A DNA stretch of 64,000 bases, taken from contig SKCR01029101.1 of NCBI GenBank assembly GCA_019454045.1, positions 186,001-250,000 of the forward strand. Reading direction: 5' to 3'. The DNA is from Zanthoxylum bungeanum (taxonomy: Eukaryota > Streptophyta > Magnoliopsida > Sapindales > Rutaceae). A model generated the notes under the pieces. It was not told the origin of the DNA. It searched no databases and saw nothing but the letters and a program-made list of their open reading frames with translations. Numbering within the stretch: the stretch's first letter is position 1; each line of letters starts with the position of its first letter. The position numbers and the translations under genes were made by a program. Positions 1 to 10,825 of the stretch are shown here, piece after piece.

Positions 1-425
1 GATATCTATTTACTTTGAATGGCGGTGCTGTCAGTTGGAAAAGCTCAAAACAGTTAACTACATCGGACTCCACCACTGAAGCCGAGTATATTACGGCATC
101 TGAGGCAGTTAAAGAAGAAATCTAGATAAAGAAGTTCATCACGGAACTGGAAGTGCTTCCCACGATAAAGAATGGCATCACGATGTACTGTGACAACACA
201 AGCGCCATTGCTCAATCAAAAGAACCAAGGTCCCACCAGAAATCCAAGCATGTACTCAGGCGATTTCATCTCATCAGGGAGATTGTTGAGAGAAAAGAAG
301 TTATTATAGAGAAACTACCCACAGAAGATAATCTTACAGATTCTCTGACTAAAGGGCTGACACAACAAAAGCATGATAGGCACACCCGAGAGTATGGTGT
401 CCAGATCCATACTAGTTGGCTATAG
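1..425 (+). pseudogene. D1 copia polyprotein, RNase H C-terminal part (5' cut by window edge)
   Basis: This is the last part of a Ty1/copia Pol protein, the RNase H that removes the RNA strand during reverse transcription. Reading frame 3 gives a continuous match in order: [12 protein letters not shown], then DSTTEAEY with the catalytic Glu, then YCDNTSAIAQ with a catalytic Asp, and the usual copia tail KHVLRRFHLIREIVERKEV. An in-frame TAG at 123-125 replaces a Trp codon (EEI-stop-IKKF), so the gene is dead. The stop codon ends at 425, 14 bases before the LTR, as normal for this family. The same domain lies in D2 on the other strand at 25119-25690. Family assignment is firm; the rest of D1 lies outside the window. 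Confidence 0.9.
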
Positions 426-428
426 TGC

Positions 429-438
429 AAGTGGGAGA
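429..438 (+). promoter_or_regulatory. polypurine tract of D1
   Basis: AAGTGGGAGA lies directly before the LTR start. It is the usual plus-strand primer site of copia elements and agrees with the PPT of D2 (reverse complement at 25105-25116). Confidence 0.85.
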
Positions 439-439
439 T

Positions 440-2415
440 TGTTAGGGATATGTCTTATACCCAACTTGTGGATGGGCTATATGTACATGTATTTGTAATA
501 TTTTCATTAATTAATAAAATGGCAATCTTTATTATACGTGTCTTACATATCTTATATGAATCATCAACACTACAATAAAGCCGTTGGAGTAATAAGACAA
601 TGGCTTCCACGCCTTACGAGAATCATTACTCTTAAATATTTCTACTCATAGTTTTGTGAATAATCTGGGCGTTCACAAAGCGGAGAGACTAGCATGATGA
701 TATGATCCGACCGTAAGTGGGGTAGCCGATCTTATAGGCTACTAGCAGAGATCCGTCCGCTTGGTGTATCACATGGATGCATGAGTTGCTCGTATCCATC
801 GAACTGACCACCAGAAGTTTTCATATGGAGTGTTTATCCCATGTGTCTATGAGAAATTTCATGTATCGATTATATGACTAGTCATTAGACTTGAGATCTT
901 TAAAATCTTATGTGTGGATCAAATAACTTTGACATTCTCCTTCCCCGGTTCAAAAGATTCGGTCATAAGGGTATGATTGGGTCATTTGTTGAAACACAAA
1001 AAGTTTGTAAAGATACAACAGAGAGTCGCCACTCTCTCGGATAATATTTTCTTATAAGAGTAGTATTCCAGTTCACGGGTTGATATGTGTGATCAGTGCT
1101 TGAGACTGTGGCCACAGCGGAAGAATCATGTGAGATTCTTGGGTTAGCACGATTCATGACACTATCAACATCATACCTTTGACCATATGGGTAGACACTT
1201 TCCGTACCCTAGGTCAATAGGTGGGGATATAGTGAGGCGATGGACCGTATCATATGTAAATCGCATACAAAATAGGTATATATATCTTTCATTCTCATTT
1301 GGGGGCATTGTCATGTTGCTAGATGTCAACCTTGGTCATTGAAATCGAACGACCATCTGATCGGAGGATAATTTATGTTCGATTAAATTATCACGATTCA
1401 TTTCATGTCCAACTTGAGGGGAACCCAAAAGGTCACACACAACAAAGTCGAAATCAATGGTTAACAGTGCACAGTACATATTTAACAGCATATACGATTG
1501 CTGTAGGAATTGTTCATAAATGGTTCAATGTGTTTAATTATTGAACATATCATTTATGAGGTTCCATAGTGGCTTAGGGATTGGTGAATGACGATAGGGG
1601 CACTTTAGGAATTGGAATAAATAGAATAAAAAAATATTATTTACATGAATAGTAACACATGAATAGAACTGCTTGAATAGTAAAAAAAATTTTATTTATT
1701 TTTGTTATTTGTTTAGAATTCCAATTCGGCCCAAACTCTTATTAGGATTTTATAATCTCATTAAACCACTAAATTAAGATCCAATGGCTAAGATTAAATT
1801 GGCTTTTATCCCACATCGGATTCTTAATTAATTTTATTGTCTTTGGAGCATTATATAAACCCAAAGAATTCTTCACAAATTTTTGCACCAAACCTTTCAT
1901 ATCTTGGGTTTATATAAGTGAGCAACTCTAAATTTTAAGAGTAAGCCACTGATTTTGAGGATCCTTAAGTCTAATTGACTTGAGGAACCTCGAGTTAAAG
2001 TTTTGAGGTATTTGCCTAGGCTAGCACCAATGGCAAAATACCCGTGCACTCAAGGCGAAGTCTTGCCATTGAGTTTTGGCTTTGGTGTGTGCATCTTTGG
2101 AGGCCACACACTTGGGTGGATCTTTGGAACATGGAAGAACTTGCTGAGTAAGAGAAAATCTTGTATATTTTAGGGAGGACTGGAGGAGTCTACGGTTCAA
2201 ATAAGTCTTTTTCTTTCTTTATTTTTATTAGAGTTCTTATGATAATTAGCATGTTTAGGTTTATGTTCTTTGCATGTTTTATGAGTTTTATGCTTAGAAT
2301 ATATAGTAACATGTCTAGGCTTGTAGAACAATAAAAAAAAATGGGTCTTGGGCAAAGGGAAAGCGACATCATAATTTTTAATTTTCCACTGCGCACTCGC
2401 GGCCGCTTCCCTACA
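440..2415 (+). mobile_element. 3' LTR of D1 (copia, about 1.98 kb)
   Basis: The LTR starts TGTTAGGG right after the PPT and ends TTCCCTACA at 2415, where the sequence changes abruptly to the antisense pol of element F. The following 5 bases (AATAT, 2416-2420) would be one target-site copy; the other lies outside the window. The whole sequence recurs in D2: 48113-48899 plus 32418-33545 for the 5' LTR, and 24382-25104 plus 11253-12467 for the 3' LTR. That proves that 440-1157 and 1158-2415 belong to a single LTR. Small ORFs inside it, such as 1323-1544, are not conserved as proteins. Confidence 0.9.
1852..1859 (+). promoter_or_regulatory. probable TATA box of the D1 LTR
   Basis: TATATAAA lies about 1.4 kb into the LTR, after a long U3-like stretch. 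A second similar box (TTTATATAAG) lies near 1910. The position is plausible for the U3/R border, but the transcription start is not shown by sequence alone. Confidence 0.45.
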
Positions 2416-3125
2416 AATATATACCGTTCTGATGCTCTAGAAATCTTCATTCCTAAGATTACATCAGCTACTCTTAAATCTTTCATATCAAATTTGCGGG
2501 TTAACACTTTCTTGGTAGACTGAATCATTTTATGATTACTACCAATTTTCAGTATATCGTCTACGTAGAGACACACAATGACATATCATTTTTGAGTTGA
2601 TTTGGTGTATACAAACTTATCATACTCATTGATTTTGAACCCACTTGACAATATATCTTTGTCAAATTTCTCATGCCATTGTTTAGGTACTTATTTTAAT
2701 CCGTACAAGGATTTTACAAGTTTGCACACCTTCTGTTCTTATCTAGTAACATTGAAACCTTATGGTTGTTTCATGTAAATCTCTTCATCTAGTTCACCAT
2801 TTAAGAATGCCGTCTTTACATCCATTTGATGTATTTAAGACCAAATACAGTTGCTATGGCTATTAGCATTCTTATAGAAGTGATACGAGTCATTGGTGAA
2901 TAGGTATCAAAGTAATAAATGCCTTCTTTTTGTCTATAACCTTTTATGACAAGTCTTGCCTTGTACTTTTCTATTGATCCATCTGGTTTCATCTTCCATT
3001 TGAAAATCCATTTGTAGCCCAGTGGCTTACAACCTGGAGGAAGGTCAACCAACTCCCAAGTATGGTTTTGTAGGATGGAATCAATTTCACTATTTATAGC
3101 CTTTTTCCACAAAGTGCCTCTGATG
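2416..3125 (-). pseudogene. F reverse transcriptase, broken and truncated
   Basis: Copia RT (RVT_2 type) makes cDNA from the element RNA. At 3112-2816 the frame reads the start of the domain: WELVDLPPGCKPLGYKWIF, KYKARLVIKGYRQKEG, then TSIRMLIAIA. After frameshifts at 2820-2580 the frame resumes with the catalytic box YVDDIL and then MKDLRVADVILGMKISR at 2576-2420. The reading then runs into the end of the D1 LTR, which marks the insertion point. Without D1 the rest of RT and RNase H would follow. Confidence 0.88.
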
Positions 3126-3389
3126 AAGACATTGATTCTTTATAGCTTTGAGGCTCATTTTCTAACAAGTATGTCAGAAAATCGGGTCCAAATGACTTAG
3201 ACGTTCTAGCTCTCTTGCTACGTCTAGGTTTAATTGCCTCAACATTTTCATGTTGATCCGACTCTTGGTCTATCTGACCATTATCTTTGACAGTATCAAT
3301 AGTTCTTTTGAGAGACTCTATTCTTTGTCTTTCCTTACAATAAATGTCTATTAAAAAAATTTCATATTCATTGACTCAATTATCATATT

Positions 3390-4260
3390 CAGATTGATGT
3401 CAGGAATTTCAGACTTATGTACCAAGAATCGATACGCACTACTGTTGCGAGCATATCCAATGAATATACAATCAACAGTTTCTGGTCATATTCTAACCTT
3501 CTTAGGATTAGGAACCATTACTTTGGCAAGACACCCCACACTTTCAGATATTTATAGGAAGATACGTGATTTTTCCATTATTCATATGGTGTCTTGTCCA
3601 ATCTTCTGTGAGGTAGCTTGTTCAGAACGTAGTTGGCGGCAAGCAAGGCTTCCCCTCACAAATTCTGGGGTAAACCAGAGCTTGTCAACATAACGTTCAT
3701 CATTTCCTTCAATGTTCGGTTTTTACGCTCAACAATCCCGTTTTGTTGAGGCGAATATGAAGCAGTAGTTTCATGAATAATTTCATGATTGGAACAATAT
3801 TCACCAAATAGTTACATATATTCACCACCTCTATCACTCATGATTCTTTTGATTTTCTTGCCAAGTTGATTTTCAACTTCATTTTTATAGTGTATAAAGC
3901 TCTCAATAGCTTCATCTTTGCTCCTCAACAAATACACATAACAAAATCTTGTGTTATCATCGATAAAAGTGACGAAGTACTTTTTACCACCTCTTGTTTG
4001 CACAATATTCATATCACACACATCAGAGTGTACAAGTTCCAAGGGTTCAGAACTTCGTTCTATGGAATGAAATGATGCTCTATGCATTTTTACTTCAATA
4101 CATGCCTCACATTTATGTTGGTTATCAATTGTAAATTTAGGTATAAGGTCCATGTTAATTAATTTACGCATCGTATCATAATTAACATGTCCTAACCTCC
4201 CATGCCATATATTTTGTGACTCAATAATATAAGCGGAAGTTGTAGCTTTATTATTAGCAT
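3390..4260 (-). pseudogene. F integrase with zinc-binding pre-integrase part
   Basis: Integrase inserts the cDNA into the genome. The stretch at 4171-3812 reads the pre-integrase Cys motif (KCEACIEVKMHR), then LVHSDVCDMN and FVTFIDDNTRFCYVYLL, and ends at MSDRGGEYM. These contain the first two acidic residues of the D,D-35-E core. The next frame (about 3790-3390) continues with a PQQNGIVERKNR-like stretch carrying the Glu, and a LWGEAL/KTPYE-like C-terminal part. Several frameshifts and stops break it, so it is inactive. Confidence 0.85.
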
Positions 4261-4680
4261 TGTGTCGATTGACAGTTATTACATTGAACTTAAAAAGGCC
4301 CTCAGTGAGGTATCATTTTCCTACATAAACATCATTTTTTGTCAATACAAACTTGTCAGAAACAAATACAAGCTTAAAACCATTTTTGCTAAGGAGAGAG
4401 CCCGAGACCAAGTTCTTCCGAATATCAAAAATTGTAAAACAATCTTCAATGTAAGCTCTTTTCCGGATGTCATCTTCAGAACCCATGTGCCTTGTCCAAC
4501 CACTCTAGAGGTAGACGAATTTCCCATTGTCAGATGATCGCCACTATCGACTTTCTGATACGAGGAAAACATCTTGCTATCAGCACAAATATGACGAGTA
4601 GCCCCAGTGTCTATCCACAATTCTCTCTGATTCCCAACCAAGTTAGCTTCTGTTACCACTATTGAGAGGTTCATTTCTGA
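4261..4680 (-). pseudogene. F aspartic protease
   Basis: The frame 4674-4342 reads WIDTGATRHICADSKMF, in which DTGA is the active-site motif of retroviral-type aspartic proteases, followed by LTMGNSS and VGQGTWVLKMTSGKELTL. This enzyme cuts the Gag-Pol polyprotein. The frame is lost near 4380, before the pre-integrase part. It lies directly between the gag zinc knuckle and integrase, the normal copia order. Confidence 0.88.
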
Positions 4681-5035
4681 GATCTCATCAATTAGCTGCT
4701 CATCTTTAGTGACCTGGGCCTCATTTTTCTTTTTCTTGCATTTGTTCTGAGACTTCTTGTTTCAGCAATCATTTGCCATATGACAGCTTTTTTCGCAGTT
4801 GTAGCACTTCCCCTTGAACTTTTTTTTAGTTTGGGAAGAATCAGCTCCACTGTTCTTTCTCTTTTTGCTACCCTTTCCATCCTCGATGATGTTGTCCTTA
4901 GACTTCATAGTCTTGTAGCTGGCATTCTCGGACTTCCTATTGTCATCTTAGATCCTCAATCGAACCCCAAGGTCTTCAAGATTCATCTGCTTCTTTTTTT
5001 TTATTTCAGATAGCTCCTGAAGTCTTTCTATGATA
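4681..5035 (-). pseudogene. F gag, C-terminal part with zinc knuckle
   Basis: Gag forms the particle and binds RNA. This part reads DLGVRLRIEDDNR, a basic stretch, then CYNCEKSCHMANDC, which keeps the CX2CX4HX4C spacing with Cys in place of the usual Gly before His. A stop follows the knuckle. The upstream end at 5035 is where the CACTA element entered. The bases left of it continue the sentence of the N-terminal gag at 7473 (a WKDF-like codon run, with TGG changed to TAG). Confidence 0.85.
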
Positions 5036-5062
5036 TATCAATTTTTTTCTACTAGTAGACCC

Positions 5063-5847
5063 ATATTTTTTGCTGATCCTCATCTCTGCTTCTTATACCG
5101 AGGGTGGTTACATAACTTTCAACTTGTTAGGTCAATATCATCACTCCAATATATCATACAACCATTATTACAACAGTGAATTTTTTCTACTGGTAGACCC
5201 AAGCCTTCAATTAACTTATTTGTGCTATAAAATTTATCAGTCATTACATTATCCTATGGAATAATTTCATGAATAAATTGACAAATATCGTCGTAACACC
5301 TTTCCGAAAAATGGTGTTCCGCCTTCAAATTCAGGAGTCTAGCCACCGCTGATAACTGCGAATGCCTGTATGGGTTTCCATGCCAAATCTCCTGCTCCGA
5401 TGCTCTAAGCATGTCATAAAGTTTTCATGTCGCGGTATTTGGAGTCTCTTTACTATCATTTTGAATGAAAGTAAGTCCTGCATCATACAATACCATTTCT
5501 TGAATTGCGTTGTTCACTTGGGTATACTCGACTTCTGGACTTTGACTAATATCATGTTCCGAGATATCTCGTTGTTCAGTCTCCCCATGTTTATACCATA
5601 AATAATAGTTTGGTACAAATTCGTATTTTGCAAGATGAAGTCTCACAATATCAGGGTCATAAAAACTTCGATTTTGACACCTACGTTGGTTACATGGACA
5701 CTTAATTTTCATTTCGTCCATAAATGTAGGATGACTTTCTGCTAACTGGATAAACTCCTCAATACCCGTAATAAACTCATTCGTCAAATACCCATCTCTT
5801 AACCTAGCATTGATCCACTGCCGATCTGATCTGATCTTATCTTTCAT
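5063..5847 (-). pseudogene. CACTA transposase (TPase), N-terminal part
   Basis: The protein starts at the ATG at 5847. It reads a transposase-associated domain: DRQWINARLRDGYLT, then the Cys cluster IKCPCNQRRCQN, then HLAKYEFVPNYYLWYKHGE. It continues past 5425 in a shifted frame with SQLSAVARLLNLKAE, DKFYSTNKLIEGLGLPVEK, a CCNNGCMIYW stretch and LCNHPRYKK, which resemble the start of the Transposase_21 domain. In-frame stops interrupt it (IIP-stop-DNVM; DLTS-stop-KLC). The catalytic core and C-terminus are missing. It would cut and join the transposon ends if whole. A 3' splice-like CAG lies just upstream near 5872. Confidence 0.85.
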
Positions 5848-7080
5848 TACGGTTGTATGTGATACTGGCAACTGATGAAAATATAAATAGTGACTTTATT
5901 GGTAAAAATTATGACAGAGTTCATTAAACTCAACTCTTGGCATACAATAGAATAGACGTAATAGAAAAACATGATTCACAACTAACTTGCAATTCCTTTC
6001 GAGTTCTATTCTACTGCTTATTCAACATAAATGAGAAAATATATTATTTTATTGCCTTCATCAATAACTATACAACCAATATATTTTGAATACAAACCTT
6101 ATTTTTTAGCTTAATTTTGGATCCTATTGACTAAGTTCTACCTTGAGGTTTGAATTAATCACTGAAAAAACTTATTACCTTATATGAAAATTAAATTCAC
6201 TTTTCACACACATCTAAGTAAATTGTCAAGTCCTTACCCTATTGAATCATGCTCTGGAAAGTTTTTACAAACAAGCAACTAAACAAATATCAAACACACG
6301 AAAATGAACAAAAATCAAAACTTAAACATAAACACAAACCCTAATAATCAACCGAAAAAAGGGAAAAAGAGACCAGCTGAATCAAGCAAAATACAGAAGA
6401 ATTACAATAGGGATCTTAAAAACGTTAAATGGTCAAATAAACAAGCCTTCAATCAAAAAGCTAAGCACGGAGGAAAAACTCAAATGTGCCGAGAAAAAAT
6501 GAGTTTCTTAGATTTTCCTGCATTTTCTTAGCATCCAAACAGAGTATTTCTGATGTATTCTTAGTTTATAAGGTGCTCATATAATAAATTTTCTATTATT
6601 GAAGTCTAAATTTAATTAATCAGATTCGGATATTAAATTCATAGTTTATTCATTTAATGTCAGCCTAATTTCACAAAAGAAACAAAAAATAGGAGCCCAG
6701 CGAATCTTTACAATAACAGCATGATTATTCACATCCACTGCAACAATCAACAAACGAACGAAAACATTTTCCTTTATTCTCCTGCATTATCTCAGGCTCT
6801 CGTGCATATCAAAATTTCATTTACGAGATGAAAGAAAATGAACAGAATAAAGGAAACCCAGAAATCAAAGGAGAGATTGAAGGGTTTACGAGATGTTACC
6901 TTGGTCTAGGGTTTTGGTGTCGGGAAAATGATTTGGGTGAGACTACGCCAAGAGAGAGGGCCCCTTGTTTGTTCTTCAGCGACGTTGATCAGGTTTTGCT
7001 TTGCCCTTCGATTGAATATAGAAGAAGCGATTAATTTTCCTCTGCACAATTTAAAAGTTCTATATTAAATATATCACCTA
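5848..7080 (-). other. CACTA non-coding 5' part (probable intron and untranslated leader)
   Basis: AT-rich sequence without a recognisable protein on either strand. On the minus strand, 7035-6790 holds pyrimidine-rich stretches and an AAACCCTAGACC-type context that looks like a plant 5' untranslated region. It lies between the subterminal repeats and the transposase, where the CACTA promoter and first exon belong. The short plus-strand frames at 6304-6531 and 6828-7034 show no family features. Captured host sequence is possible but not shown. Confidence 0.4.
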
Positions 7081-7472
7081 TATTTAGCGACGGAAATCCA
7101 TTCCGTCAATAAATATAGCGACAGAATGTATTTCCGTCGCTAATATAGAGACGGATTTCTCATTTCCATTGCTACATTAGCGACGGATATACATTCTGTC
7201 ACTATCTTTAGCGACGGATTTCTCATTTCCATCGCTATATTTAGCGACGAAAATCCAATCTGTCGCTATATTAGAGACGGAAATCCATTCCGTCGCTAAA
7301 TACAGCGACGGAAATGACAAATCCATTTCTATTCCGTCGTTGTTGTTCCCCCTATTCCATTTCCGCCTCAATTACAGAATTTTCTTCCGTCGTTAAATTT
7401 CGTCGCAAATATTGTAATCTATTTCAATTCCGTCGCTAATTTCCGTCGCTAAATCTGTATTTTCTTGTAGTG
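7081..7472 (-). repeat. CACTA subterminal repeats and terminal inverted repeat
   Basis: About seven alternating units of TTAGCGACGGAAATCC and its complement (TTCCGTCGCTAA) fill 7081-7455, then the CACTA terminus ends at 7472. Such subterminal arrays are the binding sites of the transposase DNA-binding protein in this superfamily. Units vary by single bases, which fits an old copy. Confidence 0.85.
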
Positions 7473-7977
7473 ATAGATGCAACTTTTCAATGATTGTGGC
7501 AACTTGAAACGTCTCACAGAGTTTCATTACTTCATCCAATATTTCATGAATGATCAATCGTAGTTCACCCAACTGAGACATTACCGTTCTTGAATCTATC
7601 ATTTTGTAGTCCATGAACCTACCCACAACAAACTTCTTTTGTCCGGTATCCTATGTTTTGTACTTTTTCTCAAGAGATTCCTATAGAATCTTTGCAGGAG
7701 CCATGCCTTGATATACATTGTATAGGATATTGTCAAGCCCTCTCAAGAGGTAGTTTTTGCACAAGAATTCGACTGACGACCATGTCTCATCTCGCAGTTG
7801 TTTGGCTGTTTCAGTTTCTCCTTCTATAGGACTCGGAGGATCTTTGAGATACTTAGCCAACTACAGTGTTGTCAGGTAAAACAATATTTTACTCTGCCAA
7901 TGTTTGAAATTTGCTCCACTAAATTTATCTGGTTTCTCACCGTGAACGACCGGTACTTTGATATTTCCACTTGCCAT
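7473..7977 (-). pseudogene. F gag, N-terminal part
   Basis: The ATG at 7977 opens MASGNIKVPVVHGEKPDKF, then FSGANFKHWQSKILFYLT, a typical copia Gag start in which a conserved Trp sits after an FxGxNFxxW pattern. A stop follows LTTL, and further breaks lie before the frame 7626-7473 (MDYKMIDSRTVMSQLGELR, ILDEVMKLCETFQVATIIEKL). The reading then enters the CACTA terminus at 7472 and would continue at 5035. Confidence 0.85.
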
Positions 7978-9107
7978 GTGTAACTGGAAATAAACAGTAA
8001 TCAATAAGTCTACAAAAGACAAATCACACAATGATTAACTATATGATCTTGTTTAAGTGATACACTAAGAATTCACTTGTTGTTATTTTGGACAGTAGTA
8101 CCAAATAACACAAGTCCTTGAATTTATGACTAAGATTGCTTATGATAAGTGAATAAATGAAAATTCCCAGAGGATGAGGGGGGTCCGGTGTAACCACTTA
8201 AATCCCTGCCCACTTAGGCTCTTATCGCCTTGTTGACAGAATTTCCTTAAACACATTCTCAATAAAATATCTTAGACGTTCAATCTTAGTATTACACTTC
8301 AATTTACAAAAACAATAATATTACAAATATAAATATAATATCCAATCAAGCTTGGATGGAATTACTTGTGTATTTCTACACTTTTAATTCTCAACCAAGT
8401 ATGCAACATATAATTAACAAATAACTTTCAACTTTATCACAATAAAACTAGTTGTATGCTTGTGATAATTGAATATCCTAATATTAACTTAAACCTGTAC
8501 TACCAAGTTTATAAAATTCAGTATATGATTTTACTAAGTTAATATAATCACATATATTCTATAATGTTAATTGCATTTTCAATAACATGTATATTATACT
8601 ATAATATAAATTTAAGTCTATATTATTATTTCAAAATACTAATATCAACCTTATCACTTATCACTTATTATTTTAATAAGTGATAATTGAAAATACTTTA
8701 ATTAACTTAAATATATAATAACCAAGTTTATAATTTCATTATATGATTTTCTAAGTTAATTAAACTCTTTATGAATAATGTATAAGAATCATGCATGCAA
8801 AATATGATGTACTTAAATAATTATAGGTACATATACCGTGCATAAATAATTAAAATAATAATAATAAAAAATGAAGTGACATATATATAAATATATATAA
8901 TTTATATGTTTATGTTCAAATGTCACAACCCTTTAAATAGAATAATGTTGCTTCAACTTTCAAATGGTATGCAAGCATCAAATAAAAAATCTATCCCACT
9001 GCTCTTAGTACTTTGGGGCATTCTCCTCGTAGATGCGGAGAATCTTGCAAAAAGCCTACTTGTACTACCAGCAGCCTAATTTCCACTGCGCCACCATTTT
9101 TTTTGTT
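7978..9107 (-). other. F leader between 5' LTR and gag
   Basis: Non-coding, very AT-rich (long A/T runs at 8280-8960), with no ORF of note. A short stretch at 8160-8245 (GCCCACTTAGGCTCTTATCGCC) resembles the leader of D2 near 31640-31700, so the two copia lineages may share this leader part. No clean tRNA-Met primer site was found. A GGTGGCGCAGTGG-like stretch at 9075-9094 sits where a primer site would be expected. Confidence 0.5.
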
Positions 9108-9910
9108 TTTATTTCCAGAAATCGTTCCTTTCTTCTTCTTTTTTCCCCTTTTTTATTTCAGAATTCATTTTGGTAAATAAATTTTGTTTGTTTGGACAAA
9201 TTTTCAGGGCTTGCCTCTAATATGTGCATTTTCCAGAAACAATTTTTTCAAGAATTGTTATTTATATTTTCTTAACAAGTGAAAAATATAATTAGATCTC
9301 AAATGATGTTTCCAATAATATCAAGTATACGTGAATGATGCATATATTAAATTATACAACACAAATAATAATAAGTTCTTAAGATTTTTAGGTGGATTGT
9401 GTTGATATTTTTTGGCATGCATCACTCAATCAAAATATCAACTATAAAACATAAACATGGAACTTGAGAAACAGAAAAACCTGGAAATGCGTTGAAGAAA
9501 ATGATTATCTTAAACCAAGTCGAGATGTTCTCTGTCCTTATGAACTTATTAGCCCTGCCTTGGTGCACTACGGATCTTGTGGCTAATGTTCTCCCAGAAT
9601 TCTTGGCAACTTCTTGATTTAGGAGCACTCCTTGAATCAAGAACACGAACTTGGACAAAATGGTACAGTTCTCTCAATATAGAAGAACCTTAGACTTTCT
9701 AAGAGAATGAATAGGAAAAAAATAAGTAAAAAATGAAATCAATAAAATGAGAACCTTATGTCTTTATTTATAGACATAGAGGGTTGCCTTCTAAAGGTAC
9801 CATTATGTCAAAGTGTACACCCCTAATATCAATTCCTAAAAGAATATCATGCCTATTCATTCATATATATTTACATGCACATTTTTATATTTAGGAAATT
9901 TACCTTAACA
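9108..9910 (-). mobile_element. probable 5' LTR of F
   Basis: On the minus strand it begins TGTTAAGG at 9910, has a TATA box about 140 bases in, and is followed by polyprotein leader and gag in the right orientation. The inner end (about 9108, ending in ACA) is only a guess from the TG...CA rule, as the matching 3' LTR is outside the window. The ORF at 9422-9658 shows no family features. Confidence 0.5.
9765..9772 (-). promoter_or_regulatory. probable TATA box in the F LTR
   Basis: TATAAATA on the minus strand, about 140 bases from the TGTTAAGG start, in the context CTATGTCTATAAATAAAG. Distance and sequence fit a plant copia LTR promoter. Confidence 0.5.
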
Positions 9911-10825
9911 TCCCCGATCTGGAAGATGCTACCGGTAGGGAATAGGTCGTACTATTCCCATGAGCCTCTGTCCTTCTAACTATAACTGTACTACTTCTTT
10001 TTTCTCAATCAAGTTCTTATATATATGGAACCAAAGCCCAAACTGGACAACATGAAAAACAAGTTCATTTTTAATAACTGTATACTCGTAAACACTTATT
10101 TTTACAATGACTACACATGACTCGATTACCAGTACATGACTTTCACTTGACTATGACTTACTCCAATTGGACTTTTTCTCTTTGACTTAGACTGGTGGGC
10201 TCCAAACCCTAGTGACTGCAACAGTATCAATCCTACTGAGCTCGTCCTCCGAGAATAACTACAAAACAAGGAAACTAGGAGGGGGTTAGACCGTTATACG
10301 ATCTAAGTGAGTGGACGGAAAAACTAAAATACTATTGTAAATTCATTTGGGTCTAAAACCAAAAATTCAAGAAAAACTTTGTATCAAAACTCTTTTTTGT
10401 ATGAAATATCTGGGCTTCTTTCTGAAAACTAATCTTTTCTAAGACCTCTCGGAAAAAATTGTTCTGAAAACTTTCCATGTACATGTTTTCTGAAAAATGT
10501 CTCTGAAAAAATGGCTTCTTTTTCTGAAAACTATTCTCTGGAAGTTTGGTATCGGAAAACTGATCTGTAACTGAAAAACTTGACGTATCACCATCCCCTC
10601 ATACACCTATATGGAGCCAGGAATGCAAAATCATGACTTTGGGGCGTTACGTATCGCCGTCCCCCAAAGCATGCCACTCATGTCCCTGAAACCGGCGGTC
10701 TTGGGGCGGTACGTATCGCCGTTCCCCAAGCCACTGAACTAGAGCCGTTAGTGCTGATCCATGCTACTACCTGATCCTGAAACTAGAGTCAAGGGGCGTT
10801 ACGTATCACCGTCCCCCTAGCCCTG
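9911..10825. other. unclassified non-coding sequence, probably LTR or leader of an older element
   Basis: This sequence flanks F on one side and the LTR piece L on the other, so it is older than both. No protein domain is visible in any frame. It contains four copies of a GC-rich motif (separate entry) and a region of repeated CTGAAAA words at 10420-10580. It could be part of an unrelated LTR retrotransposon. I cannot name it. Confidence 0.4.
10581..10819. repeat. four imperfect copies of a hairpin-forming motif
   Basis: GGGGCGTTACGTATCGCC followed by GTCCCC occurs at about 10641, 10703 (GGGGCGGTACG...) and 10793, with a weaker copy at 10581. Copies lie 60-90 bases apart. The outer GGGG and CCCC can pair, so each copy can form a stem around TACGTA. 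The function is unknown. Confidence 0.7.

Larger units (their letters stand above)
5036..7472 (-). mobile_element. CACTA (En/Spm) DNA transposon, 3' truncated, inserted in F gag
   Basis: The right end reads CACTACAAGAAAATACAG on the minus strand (7472-7455), the classic CACTA terminus. It is followed inward by subterminal inverted repeats. A transposase fragment with two recognised parts lies at 5847-5063. The 3-bp target duplication is ATA (7473-7475 and 5033-5035), and gag of F reads on across it. The left terminus (5036-5062) is degraded and shows no clean CACTA. The transposase breaks off near 5063, so most of the 3' half of the element is deleted. Confidence 0.85.
2416..9910 (-). mobile_element. 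copia element F (5' LTR, leader, gag and most of pol), interrupted
   Basis: On the minus strand the order is 5' LTR (about 9910-9108), leader (9107-7978), gag (7977-7473 and 5035-4681), protease, integrase and reverse transcriptase. The RT is cut off at 2416 by the insertion of D1; the remaining RT, RNase H and 3' LTR should lie left of the window. A CACTA transposon (5036-7472) splits gag. F is older than both insertions. Its proteins differ clearly from those of D and C, so it is a separate copia lineage. Confidence 0.85.

Noticed and set aside
6304..7034. Two plus-strand frames inside the CACTA element as possible captured host gene pieces
   Set aside because: No domain, and the sequence reads more like an antisense untranslated leader of the transposase gene. 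Capture cannot be shown without a genome search.
7177..7371. Frame in CACTA subterminal repeats
   Set aside because: Made by the repeated GCGACGGAAAT units; not a protein.
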